From assembly GCA_947652115.1 (NCBI GenBank), contig OX393564.1:13507684-13571683 (forward strand): a DNA stretch of 64,000 nt, read 5' to 3'. Shown here piece after piece: positions 12,158-24,016 of the stretch (position 1 is the first letter of the stretch; the number at the start of each line of letters is the position of its first letter). Position numbers and translations under genes: made by a program. The DNA comes from Blastomussa wellsi (Eukaryota; Cnidaria; Anthozoa; Scleractinia; Plerogyridae). Under the pieces are notes generated by a model that saw nothing but the letters and a program-made list of their open reading frames with translations, did no database searches and was not told the origin of the DNA.

Positions 12158-13008
12158 TACCGTAAACAGGGGTGCGGCTTATCTGCAGGAACATTTGAAA
12201 AAGGTGCCGTGACTTTCAATGAATTGACACTTTTGTGGAAAAGCATGTAAATAAAGATTACACAGAACTGCAAGAGAGTACTGGTCATTGCTTTTGCAAG
12301 TTTGGTGACTCCTAAAAGAGCCGTTGTTGATGTAAGCGTAAGCTTATTACAGCGCTTACATTTGTTGCCGCCGATAAGAGCATTAAACCATCTTCGTTAA
12401 CAGATCCTTTAAGCGGTTTATGGTCACGTTACACAGCACAGAATTTCGATTCCCCCAGAAAGATGTTTGCAGCACCGACGACAATCCTCTACGAGGAAAA
12501 CTACTTTCTCGACGTTCTTCCTGGAATGTGCCGTACTGCGCGAAGGAGACTGCCTATTTCCAAAATTATATCTGTCTGGTTAGAGAAGAAAAATCTTTTA
12601 AAATTTAAATATAGACCCTTTGCATACATGGTGCCCAGAATGTTTCCATCTTGTTTCACTTGTGAGCAATAAACAAACATGTTCGAGTTAATGCCTGGTT
12701 ACTAACTAATGCCTGGTTACTGAGCTATGAACGTTCCAACATTCTTGTTGTCATGCAAAAAATCTGTGGAAAAACTGTGTTCAATGAAGAAATTCCTGTC
12801 AACAAATGCCAGAAAAAGATCAATCATATTACAAAGTTGGTAGAAAGGATGTTCATTATATTAGAGCGCTAAAGTTATGGGTAAGACGTTCGATGAAGAT
12901 GTCTCACGACTCGACCTTGGACTTCATTTGATTTCTTTCAGAAAACTTTTTTTCCAAAATTTGAATTGCTAAATTCAGGGTGCGGCTTATCTGCGGGTGT
13001 TTACAGTA
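12158..13008. mobile_element. Possible hAT-like non-autonomous element
   Basis: The ends read taccgtaaac and, reverse-complemented, tactgtaaac. A subterminal 16-bp block ggtgcggcttatctgc occurs at both ends in the same orientation. The expected 8-bp target duplication is not seen, so the boundaries and class are tentative. No coding region is visible inside. Confidence 0.4.
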
Positions 13009-13879
13009 TGTCTTTAGAACATTGTAATGGCATATAGTAATGAGTAGTGTTAAAGAAGAGAGTTTGAAAGCATTGATATTTTCTAAAGATTTGTGGTATG
13101 GAATCCTTCAAATATTGATGCAGACTTTGTGGCGGCAAGTGTAACCGCAAAGTAATCAAATTAGACTTTTAGGCGTCACACAGGTTTGGGGTTGCATCAA
13201 GAAACCAGTCAAATTGTGTGATAAAAATGGAATGACATGCACAGTAAAGTGATTGATTGTGATTGATTAAACTGATTACTGCAGTTTTTACAGACATATC
13301 ATTGTTGGTCGACAGGAAAGTTCAGTCGTGAATGAATTCACTGGTCAAACGTATTTTGCATTGCACTCATTTGCTTACAATGCACACACCATCAGCAAAA
13401 GGCCCAACACTAAATTGGTTGGGCTAGTTTTGCTGAACAAAAGAAAAATACCCAATACGTCCATATCAGGAACTGAAAAAAATGTCTCGCATGCATTGCG
13501 TGCCTATGTTTACAAAATAAAGACTGGCTAGACAAGAGGTGTAATTTGGTTGGCGGTTATGCCTTCTGTGTTATGACACAAGACATTAAAATTTAGCCAA
13601 TTTTTCGAAAGTTTTGGTGGAAAACTTTAATTGGTTGTCACGTGATCAGATTGTATTTATTGAACATTTAAATTGCCATTTGATTACTTACTCATGGATG
13701 AGCCTTATGTGGATTGGTTCTTAAATCTCTTTTGTCAATGATACCATCTGCTCTGCACAGAAAGTGAGAAATATTGACATTATGCAGTACTTGGTTAAAT
13801 CATTTAAATTTCAATGAACATGTTGCAAATACAGGTACACTGTACTTGCAAATCATCTCTTTATTGCCATTGTTAGGAA
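13009..13879. other. Nothing recognised
   Basis: AT-rich sequence without a supported gene or repeat call. Confidence 0.4.
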
Positions 13880-14000
13880 ATGCTTGTCATCAACCACTGC
13901 TGAATTACTTGTTCACACGTTTGTGCCTTCTAGCTTGGATCACTGCTGGAATGCTTTACTCTATGGCCTACTGAACTGCCTTATAAAAGAGCCTTGTTAT
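13880..14000 (+). pseudogene. LINE reverse-transcriptase scrap
   Basis: About 40 residues, from AELLVHTFVPSSLDHCW to LYGLLNCLIKE, resemble the late RT region of CR1/L2-type non-LTR elements. Nothing else of the LINE remains. Confidence 0.55.
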
Positions 14001-14017
14001 AACTTTTCTACCATTTT

Positions 14018-14105
14018 TAGTGCAGAGTGCACTATTGGGATGGTATGTTGTGGGGTAGCAAATCTAAACCGCTAATGCACTAAGCGCTATGGCACTAAGG
14101 TGAAC
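14018..14105 (+). repeat. Dispersed repeat, also at 58.79 kb
   Basis: The sequence ttagtgcagagtgcactatt and the following tgttgtggggt block recur at 58790-58895 in the same orientation. Confidence 0.6.
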
Positions 14106-14440
14106 TTTAACCCATTGACTCCTAAACCAGCCGTAACCGGCTGTGACAGACCTTGACCTTTGTTCTGCTTCTGGCGTCATCAGCTTTGACCCAGTTTTAC
14201 AGAAGGGAAAGAGCTTTCCAATGATACCCAGATTATATTGATTGGGCCAATGGAGCTTGAAATATGGAGGAAAACGTTTAGAATTTTTGGCCAAAAACTA
14301 GGAGGAGAATTTCCCTCACTTACCCTTGGCTACTCCATGTTGAGTATTTTCCGTCTCAATGATGCTTTCGTGGATATTCTTGAACTGAAAGCAAGCCCAG
14401 TAAAAGGCCAACAAAAGCATAAGAAAGACAAGGGTGCCAA
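14105..14440 (+). repeat. Dispersed 330-bp repeat with an inverted copy at 43.51-43.83 kb
   Basis: It runs from aacccattgactcctaaacc to agcccagtaaaaggccaac. The reverse complement of the whole unit occurs at about 43510-43830, and partial copies lie at 43935-44310. It is probably a non-autonomous element. No protein is supported. Confidence 0.65.
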
Positions 14441-15109
14441 TAAACAATATTCTCGATAAAAGTCATGTTAATGTCATTATTATCCATATACAAGGTCAAA
14501 TAACATCCTGATGACTCACAAATTTAATAATGTCTTCAAGAATACAAGTAAGAACTTACTTTGCGCTGAAAATGTTATAACTGTAAAAGCCGGACCAATA
14601 TGTTCTGAACAGGTGCAGAACTTTGCCGATATAGCTACAACGTCTCTGAAAATAATCGCCAATGAGTTAAGAACTCATAGATAATCAATATTTAACGAAC
14701 TTACAATTTCCAGTTGATCGTCCGTGTAAAATTCCCGCAGTACTTCAATCATGTGAGCGACATTTCACTTCTTGTGAAGACGACAAGAACTTGCTTTCTT
14801 TGTTTGTTCTGGATCGTGCCTTGCTTCAAGTCTAAATCTGAATTTTTTGTCTGTATTCTTCCCATTTATAACAAGTAGGCCCATGCTTTCTCTCTTAAAA
14901 CTATGCGTTTTGTGCGAAACTGAAGTTCAAAGCTTGCTGTTCGCTCGTACGCACCTCGATGGTTTTCCCGCTTCAAACGATCTGAACGTAATCTGATTGG
15001 TTTAAATTCATCACATGAACGAATCAGCTTCAGGGCCATTGCAGCCCGCACAGTGTGTGTTTTGACGTTCAATTTGACCGCGTATGTGGATAATAATCAG
15101 TGTTATTCA
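14441..15109. other. Nothing recognised
   Basis: No supported gene or repeat in this stretch. Confidence 0.35.
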
Positions 15110-16280
15110 AGGCATTTATGGTGGTTTTGTCTTTCTTGTTAGCATTTTCATGGAAAATTAATGCCCCATGAAATGATGTCATTGCTCTCATTTTTTTGAC
15201 TCATGAATGACATCAAAATTTCTTTCATGACCCATGAAAAATGTTATTCATAGCTTTCATGGATTATGAGCATTGACGGATGATTTAATGGGAAATTCAT
15301 GACTCATGGAAGTTCTGGTCGCATTTCATTCATGGGCCATGAAAAAATCTACTGCTTTTCCATAGGCATTTAAAGTGCTACTATGATGAAATTTGCATGT
15401 CTCCAAACTAAGCCATTTTAAAGCATTAAGCAGTAGTATGCAAGAGAAGAAAATTGCTGCTTACTTTTTTGAAGTATCTTTTTTCGTTACAGTGATATTC
15501 AAGTTTTGAAAATATGCAAATTAGCTAAGTGATGATGTCATAGACTCAACCAAATCAAGTAAATGAAGTAAAAATATCTCACCCAGTTTGTATCAGAAAT
15601 GTTTGATTCTTTGCATCATGACTCTGCTAGGTGAGTTGTACAATATGCGATTAACAAGTATGTTATCATGGCAACATGCTGTGTCCCATACCTCCCCAAT
15701 GTTAAAGGCTATTCTGGCAATTTTTGGCCGTCGATTTTGATATTTTTCAATGACTCCGGATCTACATGATTTTGCAGGCATATTTATGTGTTAGGTAGGT
15801 TTGTTGGCCTGGTTTAATTTTTCTGGGCTAAAAATCACTAAAATACTGAAAACAGATTCAAGGGGACTGGAAAGAGTGTGTTGCCATGGAAACAAGATTA
15901 AGTTACAACCATGGATGTGTCGCTTGAAGAACTATTACTATGCCAAGTTTCAACTGTCTCGGTAGAAACCTGACCGAGATAGCCCTACTTTCTTATTTGA
16001 TATAAAATTGGGTTGAGCAGATGACGTCATCAGTCTCCTAATTTGCATATTTTACCAATTTTTTAAACTTTAATATCTCTGGAGCTACTTCAGATATTTG
16101 AAAATGGAAAACGGCATTTTTAATCTTACATGAAGCAGTGCAAGTTTCCCTTCAAAAAGCAAGGTGTAAAAATTTGATCACAGTAGCACTTCAATGGCCC
16201 AAAATGAGGTCATTAAATTTCATTTTGCAATATTCATGGGCCATGAAAGGGGTTTCATGGTCATTTTAGATGATTGTATG
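15110..16280. repeat. Region rich in TTCATGG/CCATGAA motifs
   Basis: Clusters of ttcatgggccatgaaa-type palindromes occur at about 15.15-15.37 kb and again at about 16.23-16.26 kb, flanking AT-rich sequence. They may be the subterminal repeats of a non-autonomous element; exact ends are not defined. Confidence 0.35.
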
Positions 16281-17668
16281 TTAACATGTCCTTGTTTCAT
16301 AGTGAACAGCAGATATAGGACCATTTTCACCAACAAAATGTAAACTACAAATATTATCTATCCCACACGAACCAGTCACCACGATGACATACCTTTGTCC
16401 ACTTTTGCCTTCTCTCATTTTGTCTAACTACGCCAGGCAAATGGAAGAATGTGACCATAACGTGATCGATGTTTGAGTTTCTAACCCAGGATTCAGGGTA
16501 TTGGGAATCGTTTCTACAACTACCATAAGCACATCTTTCTGCAACGTCGTTCCCAGGGTCTCTCATCTTCCCATCCTCCCAGAGCGAGAGAGGAGAGACC
16601 CTGGCTCAGGCTGGTCATTTGTCTCTTTCACAATTGAGAACACTAGGGAGGGGTCCTCTAATGACAAGAAATTAGTCGCGTTGTTCTTTGTTGATTTCAA
16701 AGCGAGGGTATCACACGCGATACAACTGGGCAAGTGCCATCGTTTTATAGGCTGCCATCTCAAAGTCCTCCGACAGTATTTATTCAAACTTCAATCTACA
16801 GTGTGTAAAGGTTTAGCAAGTGATTGTCTTGAGTCAATTCATGTGGCTGGGATGTTATGTACAATCAATGGCATAATTTTGCTGTACTTGTTTTATTTTC
16901 GGGATTTGTTTACATCAAAAGTCACGTGATGCTACACGTGAAATCTGAAAAGGTGAATTGGATGCCCATGTGATCATGCATGTGTAGAGGCAATCAAATT
17001 CAAGAATTTTGTCATTGTACAATTATTATTATTATTGCGTTCGTAAGACGCAGTCCTAATCCAGTCTTGAGCGAGATTTTATGGGTCAGCTCACCTTGGT
17101 ACGAAGTTGCGACACCGATTTGGCCACCCCACAGCAGGGGCAAAAAACGAACTACGTCATCGCAAACCATGTGCTGTAACTGTACGGGAAGCGGCCATGA
17201 TTTGTTTTCACAAATTTAACTACTGAGTGGTGTAGTTCGAAATTTGTGGTCAGAAATCTAACAAACGGAGTAATGTGCCTATGATATCATCAACGCTCAT
17301 TCAGAGCAACCTTCTCCGAAGGATCCATTACTGGGCAGAACATCAGAAGCCTGCCTACTGGTGTGTTTTCTAGGAAACAGATGCTGCAATTCGACCAAGC
17401 AACACATCTCATTATAAAACTCGGCTGCTTTTCATTGGAGATACAACTTCTGTCCGCGTACAGAGTTGTGACGCTTTACTGTTCAAATCAGCCTTATTGT
17501 TATCCAAGAAAAACTTTGTAGTGAAGATTGTACAACTCCTGGTGCGAATATATAACAGCCGATTTCGATTGGTGCCGTGACATTCTCGTCTTGAGAATTG
17601 AAGCCAAGTGAATCGAAGTCGTCGAACGCACTCCTAATCTTTGATTACTACTAGTTATTATTAGTGAT
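16281..17668. other. No gene recognised
   Basis: Open frames occur by chance but show no family signature. A short (att)n microsatellite lies near 17025. Confidence 0.35.
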
Positions 17669-17988
17669 GGGAGGCACAGTGGCCTAATGGTTAGTGCGCT
17701 GGACTTCGGATCGGACGGTCCGGGGTTCGAGCCTCTGGCTGGGGCACTGTGTCGTTTTCTTGGGCATGACACTTTACTCTCGCAGTGCCTCACTTCTTCC
17801 AGGTGTATAAATGGGTACCGGCAAACTAACTGCTGGGGGGTAACCCTGCGATGGACTAGCATCCCATCCAGGGGGGAGTAGAAATACTCTCTTTCACTTC
17901 ATGCTACAGAAACCGGGATAAGCTCCGGCCTGATGGGCCACTAGGCCCAAATGCAGATTTTACCTTGACCTATTATTATTATTATTAG
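17669..17988 (+). mobile_element. tRNA-derived SINE, copy 1
   Basis: Pol III promoter boxes are intact: A box tggcctaatgg (17680-17690) and B box ggttcgagcc (17724-17733). A conserved body follows (ccctgcgatggactagcatc, then gggataagctccggc) with a (tta)n tail. A second copy lies at 62957-63248. The 3' body resembles the tails of L2-type LINEs, suggesting the source of its retroposition machinery. Confidence 0.8.
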
Positions 17989-18275
17989 TAGTATTGTAAT
18001 ATGTTTAAAATTTAAAAGGAAAAACTAAACATTTTAGACAGGGTAAACTTGTGAGGAGAATATTTTTGATAAAAGATGCTGTGAATATAGACCTGTCTCA
18101 AGAAAAATGAGACTCCTCTCACAAAGGACTAAGACAGACTTCAATTTACATGACTCTTCAGTATATGGCATGTTGCAGCTGGTCACTTGCAGTTAATATT
18201 TTTTTATAAGTTATAAAATCCCTTCTTGTATTCAAATCTCAGCAGACCTATCTGATGTTTTTTTCTGTTTGACAG

Positions 18276-18400
18276 TAAAAGAACCCTACTGTTGAACAAT
18301 CTACCAGCCCTGTTAGGCTCTATGATGATGTTTTTCTCTTACCATGCCAAAGCACCATCATTACTCATTACTGGACGCCTTATTGTTGGATTTAATAGTG
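18276..18400 (+). CDS. SLC2A-family glucose transporter, internal exon
   Basis: The exon encodes KRTLLLNNLPALLGSMMM and continues to GRLIVGFNSG, the region around transmembrane helices 2-4 of facilitated hexose carriers (GRR/K motif and GRxxxG). The acceptor is ttgacag before 18276 and the donor is gtgagt after 18400. It starts in phase 2 and ends with one base of a Gly codon, which is completed by the GT at the start of the exon at 41585. SLC2A proteins move glucose or fructose across the plasma membrane by facilitated diffusion. The upstream exon was not found in the window. Confidence 0.85.
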
Positions 18401-18715
18401 GTGAGTCTATAATTATTGTCTATATGTCTGTAATATGATAACATTGTACTAAAAATGCCATTAAGGTATCAGTATACCCTAGGTGAACATCATACATGGG
18501 GCTGCTTTCCTGTCAGAACAAAAAAGGAAAAAATGATTTTCACACCTTTCGTTAAAAACGATATTAGGTAATTTTGGTAAATAACTTGACTGTCTGTTTT
18601 TTCAATGCACAGTTAAACTTTGAAATTTTGACCAAACATCCATTCCCTGGGTGTGTAACTGTACGATGCCGTTCCAGTCAAAGACCCACATTTCACCCTT
18701 GCTCATTCTCCAGTT

Positions 18716-18790
18716 GCTCAGTGGTTAGAGCATCCAGCTAGATCATGGATGGTTGTGAGTTCAAATCCCATCTGGGACTGAGATATTTTT
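18716..18790 (+). mobile_element. tRNA-like SINE head
   Basis: It has an A box gctcagtggttagagc (18716-18731) and a B box gagttcaaatccc (18757-18769). AT-rich sequence follows rather than an intact tRNA acceptor end, so it is a SINE and not a functional tRNA. Confidence 0.6.
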
Positions 18791-19051
18791 TCTGAGTTTT
18801 CATTTGATGCTATTTTCTATCATGTTGTATTTCTTGCACAGGGTCCGAAATTGTGCCTTTATGGTCACCAGAACTGCTAAAAAGTGAGTACTGGTGACCA
18901 GAATTTCATAGCTGGTCGCCAGTGGGCAACTTTCTAAAGCTGATTGTTTTTGTGAATATTCATGTTTGGAAAAACTGATTAAGGTGGTAGACTTGAGTTT
19001 GGGTCTAAAATTAACTTTTCCTAAAATATTTAAGAATTGTTTCATGCTTAG

Positions 19052-19199
19052 CGTGCGTATATCGAGTTATGAATGCACGCGGGAAGTTAGGAGAGCACGA
19101 GAGAAGCGTAAGAGTTGCTCGAGGCGCAGCCGAGAGCAACTCTAGCTTCTTGAGTGCTCTCCTAACTTCCCAAGTGCATCCATAACTCGATATACGCAC
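19052..19199. repeat. Long palindrome, about 148 bp
   Basis: The left arm gcgtgcgtatatcgagttat pairs with the right arm ataactcgatatacgcac. Inner blocks gggaagttaggagagcac and gtgctctcctaacttccc also pair, with a small loop near gaggcgcagccg. The outer flanks aagaattgtttcatg and catgaaacaattctt extend the symmetry. It lies just downstream of the tyrosine-recombinase gene, and a related sequence (gtgcgtatat, aagaattggttcatg) occurs upstream of that gene at about 21.19-21.22 kb. Confidence 0.8.
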
Positions 19200-19530
19200 A
19201 GCTAAAAGCATGAAACAATTCTTTTATAACATACGACAACAAGTTGGGGGCTGAAAGATGTTTTACTCTTTTGATTGATTACAAAGTTCTCAAAATGCGC
19301 TACAAAGGATCTAATTGGCTGGTTAAAAACACGCCACAGTCACTTGATCGACAGTTGAACGGAACGCTTCATCTGGCTTCATCTAATAGTTTCTAAAAAC
19401 TGTCTCTCAATGAATGGAAAAGTCGTGGAAAGTAAGTGAACTTTTTAAACGAAGTCAAACGCCTTCATGAAAATGCAGCCAAACAAGTTAAAGTACTTAA
19501 TCTTTAGTAAACACGTTCGGTGGGCAAAAG

Positions 19531-21081
19531 TCAAAGACGAGAAGAAGCAGGATTTGAATTGTTGAAAACGATGTTCACATTGCCGTGTATAGTGCAATTA
19601 GTGCCGAAGACGGACTCCAGGAAATTTGCATTCTTGTCGTGGGCCACCAAACTGTTTTTTTGACGGACTGTGGTACCGGTGGAAGAGCACTCGGTTGTTC
19701 CGTTGACAAGGCTGTTCGACAGGACCTCACTGCAACTGCGAAGCTGTGAAGTGGATGGGTGCGTGTTGTAATGAGCAAGGCTTTGCTCATTTCTGTGACC
19801 GGAGATCGCCATAATGTGCCTGTTTGGGATTCCTGCATTAGACCACAAAGTTATGGCTGTCGCCCTGACGCTATGGTTGGTGTAGAGCTTCGACAAGGAT
19901 GCTGCTTTGCTGATGTTTTTCATCATGGAGTCGAGCGCGTTCACTCCGACTGGACGCGCTTCATACCAGATGTTGTCGTCGAAACTCCAGTTCTTTCTTG
20001 GATATTGGAAAAACGACTCGCTCTTCGGGTTTAATTTTGACAAGTACAATTTCAAGGCCTTGTAGCCGTCGTTCACTTCGTCTGTTTCATACATTCGGGC
20101 CAACTTTTCGGTGCTGGAAACGTCGGCAATTCCACCGGGATGGTTTTTGGTAGCTTCATCATGCGCCATCGTCGCGTAGTTGCGACCAGTTGGGTCCACT
20201 TCAAACTTGAAGCTGGTCGTTTTCAAGGTCCTCTGACCCTCTCGACCTCTTCTACAAAAGAAGAGGACAATGTGGAACCACACGTCACGGAGAAGAGAAA
20301 GTGGGTTGCTCAAGGCGAGAACTTGCGAGGATTTTAGCCGCAGCAAATCTTCGTTTTCAATCGCCGGTTTGTGTTTTACGTTTTCTTTTCCCTGACGCTT
20401 CAAGCTGACAACTGTCGCATTCAGCATTTCGTTTGACCTTTTAAATCTTGGGTCAGAAGTGAGCTTCAGGCCTTTGTTTAGTGGCGGTGTATTCAGATAT
20501 CTTTCAATGCCGTGACGAAATCCAAGGAGCGTAGATTTGCTGTACACATCTCCGGATTTATTTCTGGCCTCTGCGTAGAATCTGCGAAGGTTTGTATCTA
20601 GTTGGCCAAGCGACATTTGTTCTAGCGGTGTCTGTATTTTTTTCTCACTACACCAAGCTAAATTCAGAAAGGAAATAATGGTAATACCATTTAGTTTATA
20701 GGCAATGCGTGACTGACGCTTTGAATAAACCATGTCTCGGTGCAATTGCGGCTGCAAAGTTTCAGTTTGTAATGAAAGTTGCCTGAAAATGTTTGCGTCT
20801 CCGATTGTTTTGTAATTTTGTAATTAACTAGTTTTCTGCTGGTTTAACAAATGTAACAAAAAAGCCCGACATAAACAGTGATGTTTACCTTTAAAAGTTG
20901 ACACAGACCAATTTGTGGCCTTCTTAGTTCTTGCGGAATGCCTTTCAGCCAAAATTTTCTCTAGCTCCTGTTCCGATAAATTCTGGAAACGGGCCGTTTG
21001 TGCTTCCTTTTCATTGCTCTTGTTGGCTTGACTGCTTGCAGGAAGATCGAAAGCCAAAGAAAAATTTGGCAGGTCTTCCAT
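19531..21081 (-). CDS. Crypton-type tyrosine recombinase (DUF3504/KIAA1958-like), two exons, apparently intact
   Basis: Exon 1 is 21081-20889 and exon 2 is 20657-19531. The 231-bp intron (20888-20658) starts GTAAAC and ends TTTAG, and splicing keeps the frame. The product is about 439 residues. The N-terminal third (RHSARTKKATNWSVSTF and on) resembles the DNA-binding core of KIAA1958/ZMYM-related Crypton proteins. The catalytic domain shows CRRGREGQRTLK (first Arg), NHSVRATAITLWSNAG (H-x-x-R), ISGHRNEQ (His) and SLAHYN (Tyr). All five tyrosine-recombinase positions are present and no stop interrupts them. It either moves a Crypton-like element through strand exchange or is a co-opted DNA-binding copy. 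It is antisense in an SLC2A intron, next to the 19.05-19.20 kb palindrome. Confidence 0.85.
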
Positions 21082-21089
21082 TTACTGCT

Positions 21090-21964
21090 ATCACTTCTCG
21101 AAACTCTAAGTTAAGGAGCTAACACCTGAGACTCGACGAAAATTTTGCAGGTAAATTGAAACTGCACACGTCATTTTATGGAGCACGGCCGTGCGTATAT
21201 AAAGAATTGGTTCATGATTTTTGTCCATGATTAGATAGGACTAGCGTGCGCGCTATGTTATAAACAGATTTTGTACTATTATACTTAAATCGGAAAGATT
21301 ATGACTTCCCGCTTTCCCAATGAGGAGAAAATGACTGCTGAAGTTGGTTGTTATGGCGGCCATTTTGAGACACCAAATTGGATTCCAAGCGATCACGCAT
21401 GCGTAGTACCGGCATTAGCAGCGGGTAGCACGCGCGAGTACGAATGCATATGAAGCAAATGCACATATTTTCCGCTATACGTGTTTAACACTGGCTCAAA
21501 TTCCCCACCGTTGCTATGCGTGACATCATTGTTTACGACGTCATCTTGAATGTGAGACAATAAATGGAAAATATTGGAGATTTTCGGCACTTTACAACTT
21601 ACAATAATCGGTTGTTTTTAACACAAACATTTCGAACAGCGGTTGTGCCATGAGATTTCAAAATGGCGCTCAATAATAGTGTTTACCAGACGAGTTACAG
21701 CGATAAATAGACCTAATTTTATCTGTAGGATATTTTAAACCTTAGGATGAGGATTTATCATAAGTTGATGATATTTGGGTGGTTTATTGTTCTGGTGTAA
21801 AAGAAACTTTTCACCAGAACCCAGAGTGGAAGGAGCTTTCTATGAGAGGTAAGAGGCACCTAAATTTTCGACACCTGTTGTTATTTTGAATCTCTATATC
21901 TGAAGAAAGAAGTGGCGTTCCACTCCGGGCTCCCGAAGGTTTTTTCTTTTTCTTTAGGGAAAGA
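21090..21964. other. Flank between recombinase gene and Polinton; no gene
   Basis: It contains the partial repeat gtgcgtatat/aagaattggttcatg at about 21191-21216 and then unassigned sequence. The last five bases, gaaag (21960-21964), are the left target duplication of the Polinton. Confidence 0.5.
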
Positions 21965-22232
21965 GTAGTATATCCGGAACGAAACAAATACCACCTGATC
22001 ATCACCGTTAGTTTCCTATTTTGAAACCCCCTGGCACACGAAACTCGCTTCACGAGCTTCGCACACCAGGGGGTTTTGAAATCGGAAACTAACGGTGATG
22101 ATCTACGGTGTGTATTTGTTTCATTCCGGATATACTACTTGTTGAAGAAGGACAACCCCCTGGCCATTGGCAGTTCCCATTTCGAAAGCACCCAACGGCG
22201 CAGATTGTTTGCACATTGCTTCCTTTTGTTTG
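21965..22232 (+). repeat. Left terminal inverted repeat, itself a 175-bp hairpin
   Basis: It matches the reverse complement of 34667-34933 at roughly 95% by eye. Its first 175 bases (21965-22139) are also an imperfect palindrome, starting agtagtatatccgg and ending ccggatatactact. The centre is the smaller foldback ctcgcttcacgag. Confidence 0.9.
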
Positions 22233-22382
22233 AATTCTAAAGCGAACAAGACAACAGCCTTACGAAAGTGGCCTCTGGAATCAGGTTGTCAAAATTGACG
22301 GTGCATGGATTTGAAGACGTAGAACTAGTAAGCACAACCATTTTATTTTGTTGCGCGCAAATTTTCAGTTGAAAATAAAAAG

Positions 22383-23981
22383 ATGAAAATCTTCAAAACT
22401 GCACCAACACAAACAGATTCAGTTGAGTTTGACTATCTCGAAAAAAGAGCGCAGTCTGCTGGCAACGCGCAGTCTGTCGCCGCGAAGCTTGCACAAGAGA
22501 AGGTGTGGGCGGTTTTTTCTGCACGGTTTCCGAGGGCCAACAAAAACAAATTTGAAGCACAGACATTTTTTGCGTCGGACCACATAGCAACAGCTGAAAT
22601 ATTCTACAAAGAGGGTTCCGGCAGTCTGCAAAGCATCTTCGGTTCAGACCGCAAATATTGGAGTGCAGGCATGAAAAGCGCGCTGGGTTTGGTTGACGTT
22701 GGCGGCTTCCCTTACCAGTTATCGCCGGTTCCAGCAGTTCTCTTTGAAGATGCGGTGCCAAGTTTGAAGAAAATATTCAACAAAGCAATCAATATTTATG
22801 TCTCCCCTGACCAGTATTTTACAACAAAGTTCAGAGAGATATTCCAAAAGGAACAACAGAAGTTCGAAACGTCCAAGCCCGCAAAAACATGGCAAGCGGG
22901 GCCTGATCTATCTTTCTGGGAACAGCAGCTGAACTTTGCAGTGTGGTGTGCGACGACAGGTTGCGGAATATCTCGAGAAGTATTTAACAAAGATCACACA
23001 ACACTGAATCTGCCGCCGCAGGTGCGGGCTTTCTACATCTTCCACGTGTACTTCACGGTTCGGCGCATCCTGTATCAGCTCGGAGGCATCCAAAGCATGA
23101 GCGCGTTGCCGGGCGACCCAACATTCAGTCAGACCAACAACAACCATGACGTGGCGTCTTACAAAAGATTGTGCGCAGAGTTCGGCGTTCCCCCGTCAAC
23201 CGATTTCCGCTTCACGCGAGGTCCAAACCACGGGCTGGGGAGACTTTACATTTATTGCCGCGACCCTTTCATACTGGACGTGCCCTATCCATCGGCAAAA
23301 GCAATATTCGACGACGAGGACCCAAAAGCGTCAGGAAAGGGAATTTCAGTATGTTTTATAAGAAACGACGCTGCGAAAGAGCAATTCAATTAGTTCGCGC
23401 CCAAAACCTCGGCAGGTTTGACCCAGGCGGGTTTGTCACAGATAAACCAGTCGATAGAGGCGTTTGTTTACTGTGTCTTGGGCGCGCAAGTCAACGTCCG
23501 CAGCAGCATCCTGGGCGATGGGGGGCGCGCAAAGGCGGCGCAGAGTGAGTTCCTCGTCTTGGTGGAAGACGCGATAAGGCAGCCTGACCTGGCAAAAAGC
23601 GTGCAGCGTTATCAGCTGGTGGTGGATGAGGCAAAGGTACTGTTGAACCTTGCTGTGTGCCCGGGGGCCTGGCTGATGCCCGCGCGGATGGTTTTAAACA
23701 CAGAAAGCACGGTTGGCTACAACAATCGGTTGAAACAAGCGATACCGGGTATGAAGCTGGGGGTCAACGACGGGGCAAACAAAAGCACAAAAAAAGCGGC
23801 TCTTCGGCTGATGGACGGCGGGAAAACGAAAAGAAACCCGCCAAACAGTCACCCTTCGAATCCAGTTCACAAAGTGACAAAAAAAGAGCCAGGCCCCCAA
23901 CAGCTGCAGATGAGGGAACCAACACCAGCGGCTGGCTCTGACAGACACCTCTACAACAAAATAGCTGTCGCTGTTGGCTAG
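22383..23981 (+). pseudogene. Conserved-looking provirus protein of unknown function, interrupted by TAG
   Basis: An open frame of 336 codons from ATG 22383 ends at TAG 23391-23393. It resumes in the same frame for another 195 codons to 23981. The second half (NQSIEAFVYCVLGAQVN, then QRYQLVVDEAKVLLN and WLMPARMVLNTESTVGYNNR) reads as well-formed protein, so the stop looks like one recent nonsense change in a gene of about 530 residues. The C-terminus is Lys/Pro-rich. I recognise no catalytic motif. Its place beside the terminal repeat, first of the rightward genes, would fit a replication-linked or virion protein, but that is a guess. Confidence 0.7.
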
Positions 23982-24016
23982 GTTGCAGTTGTGGGTTTGG
24001 CATTCTTGACGTTGCA

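Noticed and set aside
16501..16929. 142-codon plus-strand open frame in the intergenic region
   Set aside because: No recognisable family, no splice or promoter support, and composition like the flanks.
17680..17733. Functional tRNA genes at the A/B boxes (also 18716, 40830, 47694, 62969)
   Set aside because: None can form a full cloverleaf with an acceptor stem; long SINE bodies and tails follow.
1..18275. Upstream SLC2A exons
   Set aside because: I looked for a segment ending in the GR-type motif with a matching donor in phase 2 and found none; the exon is probably beyond the window or too short to recognise.
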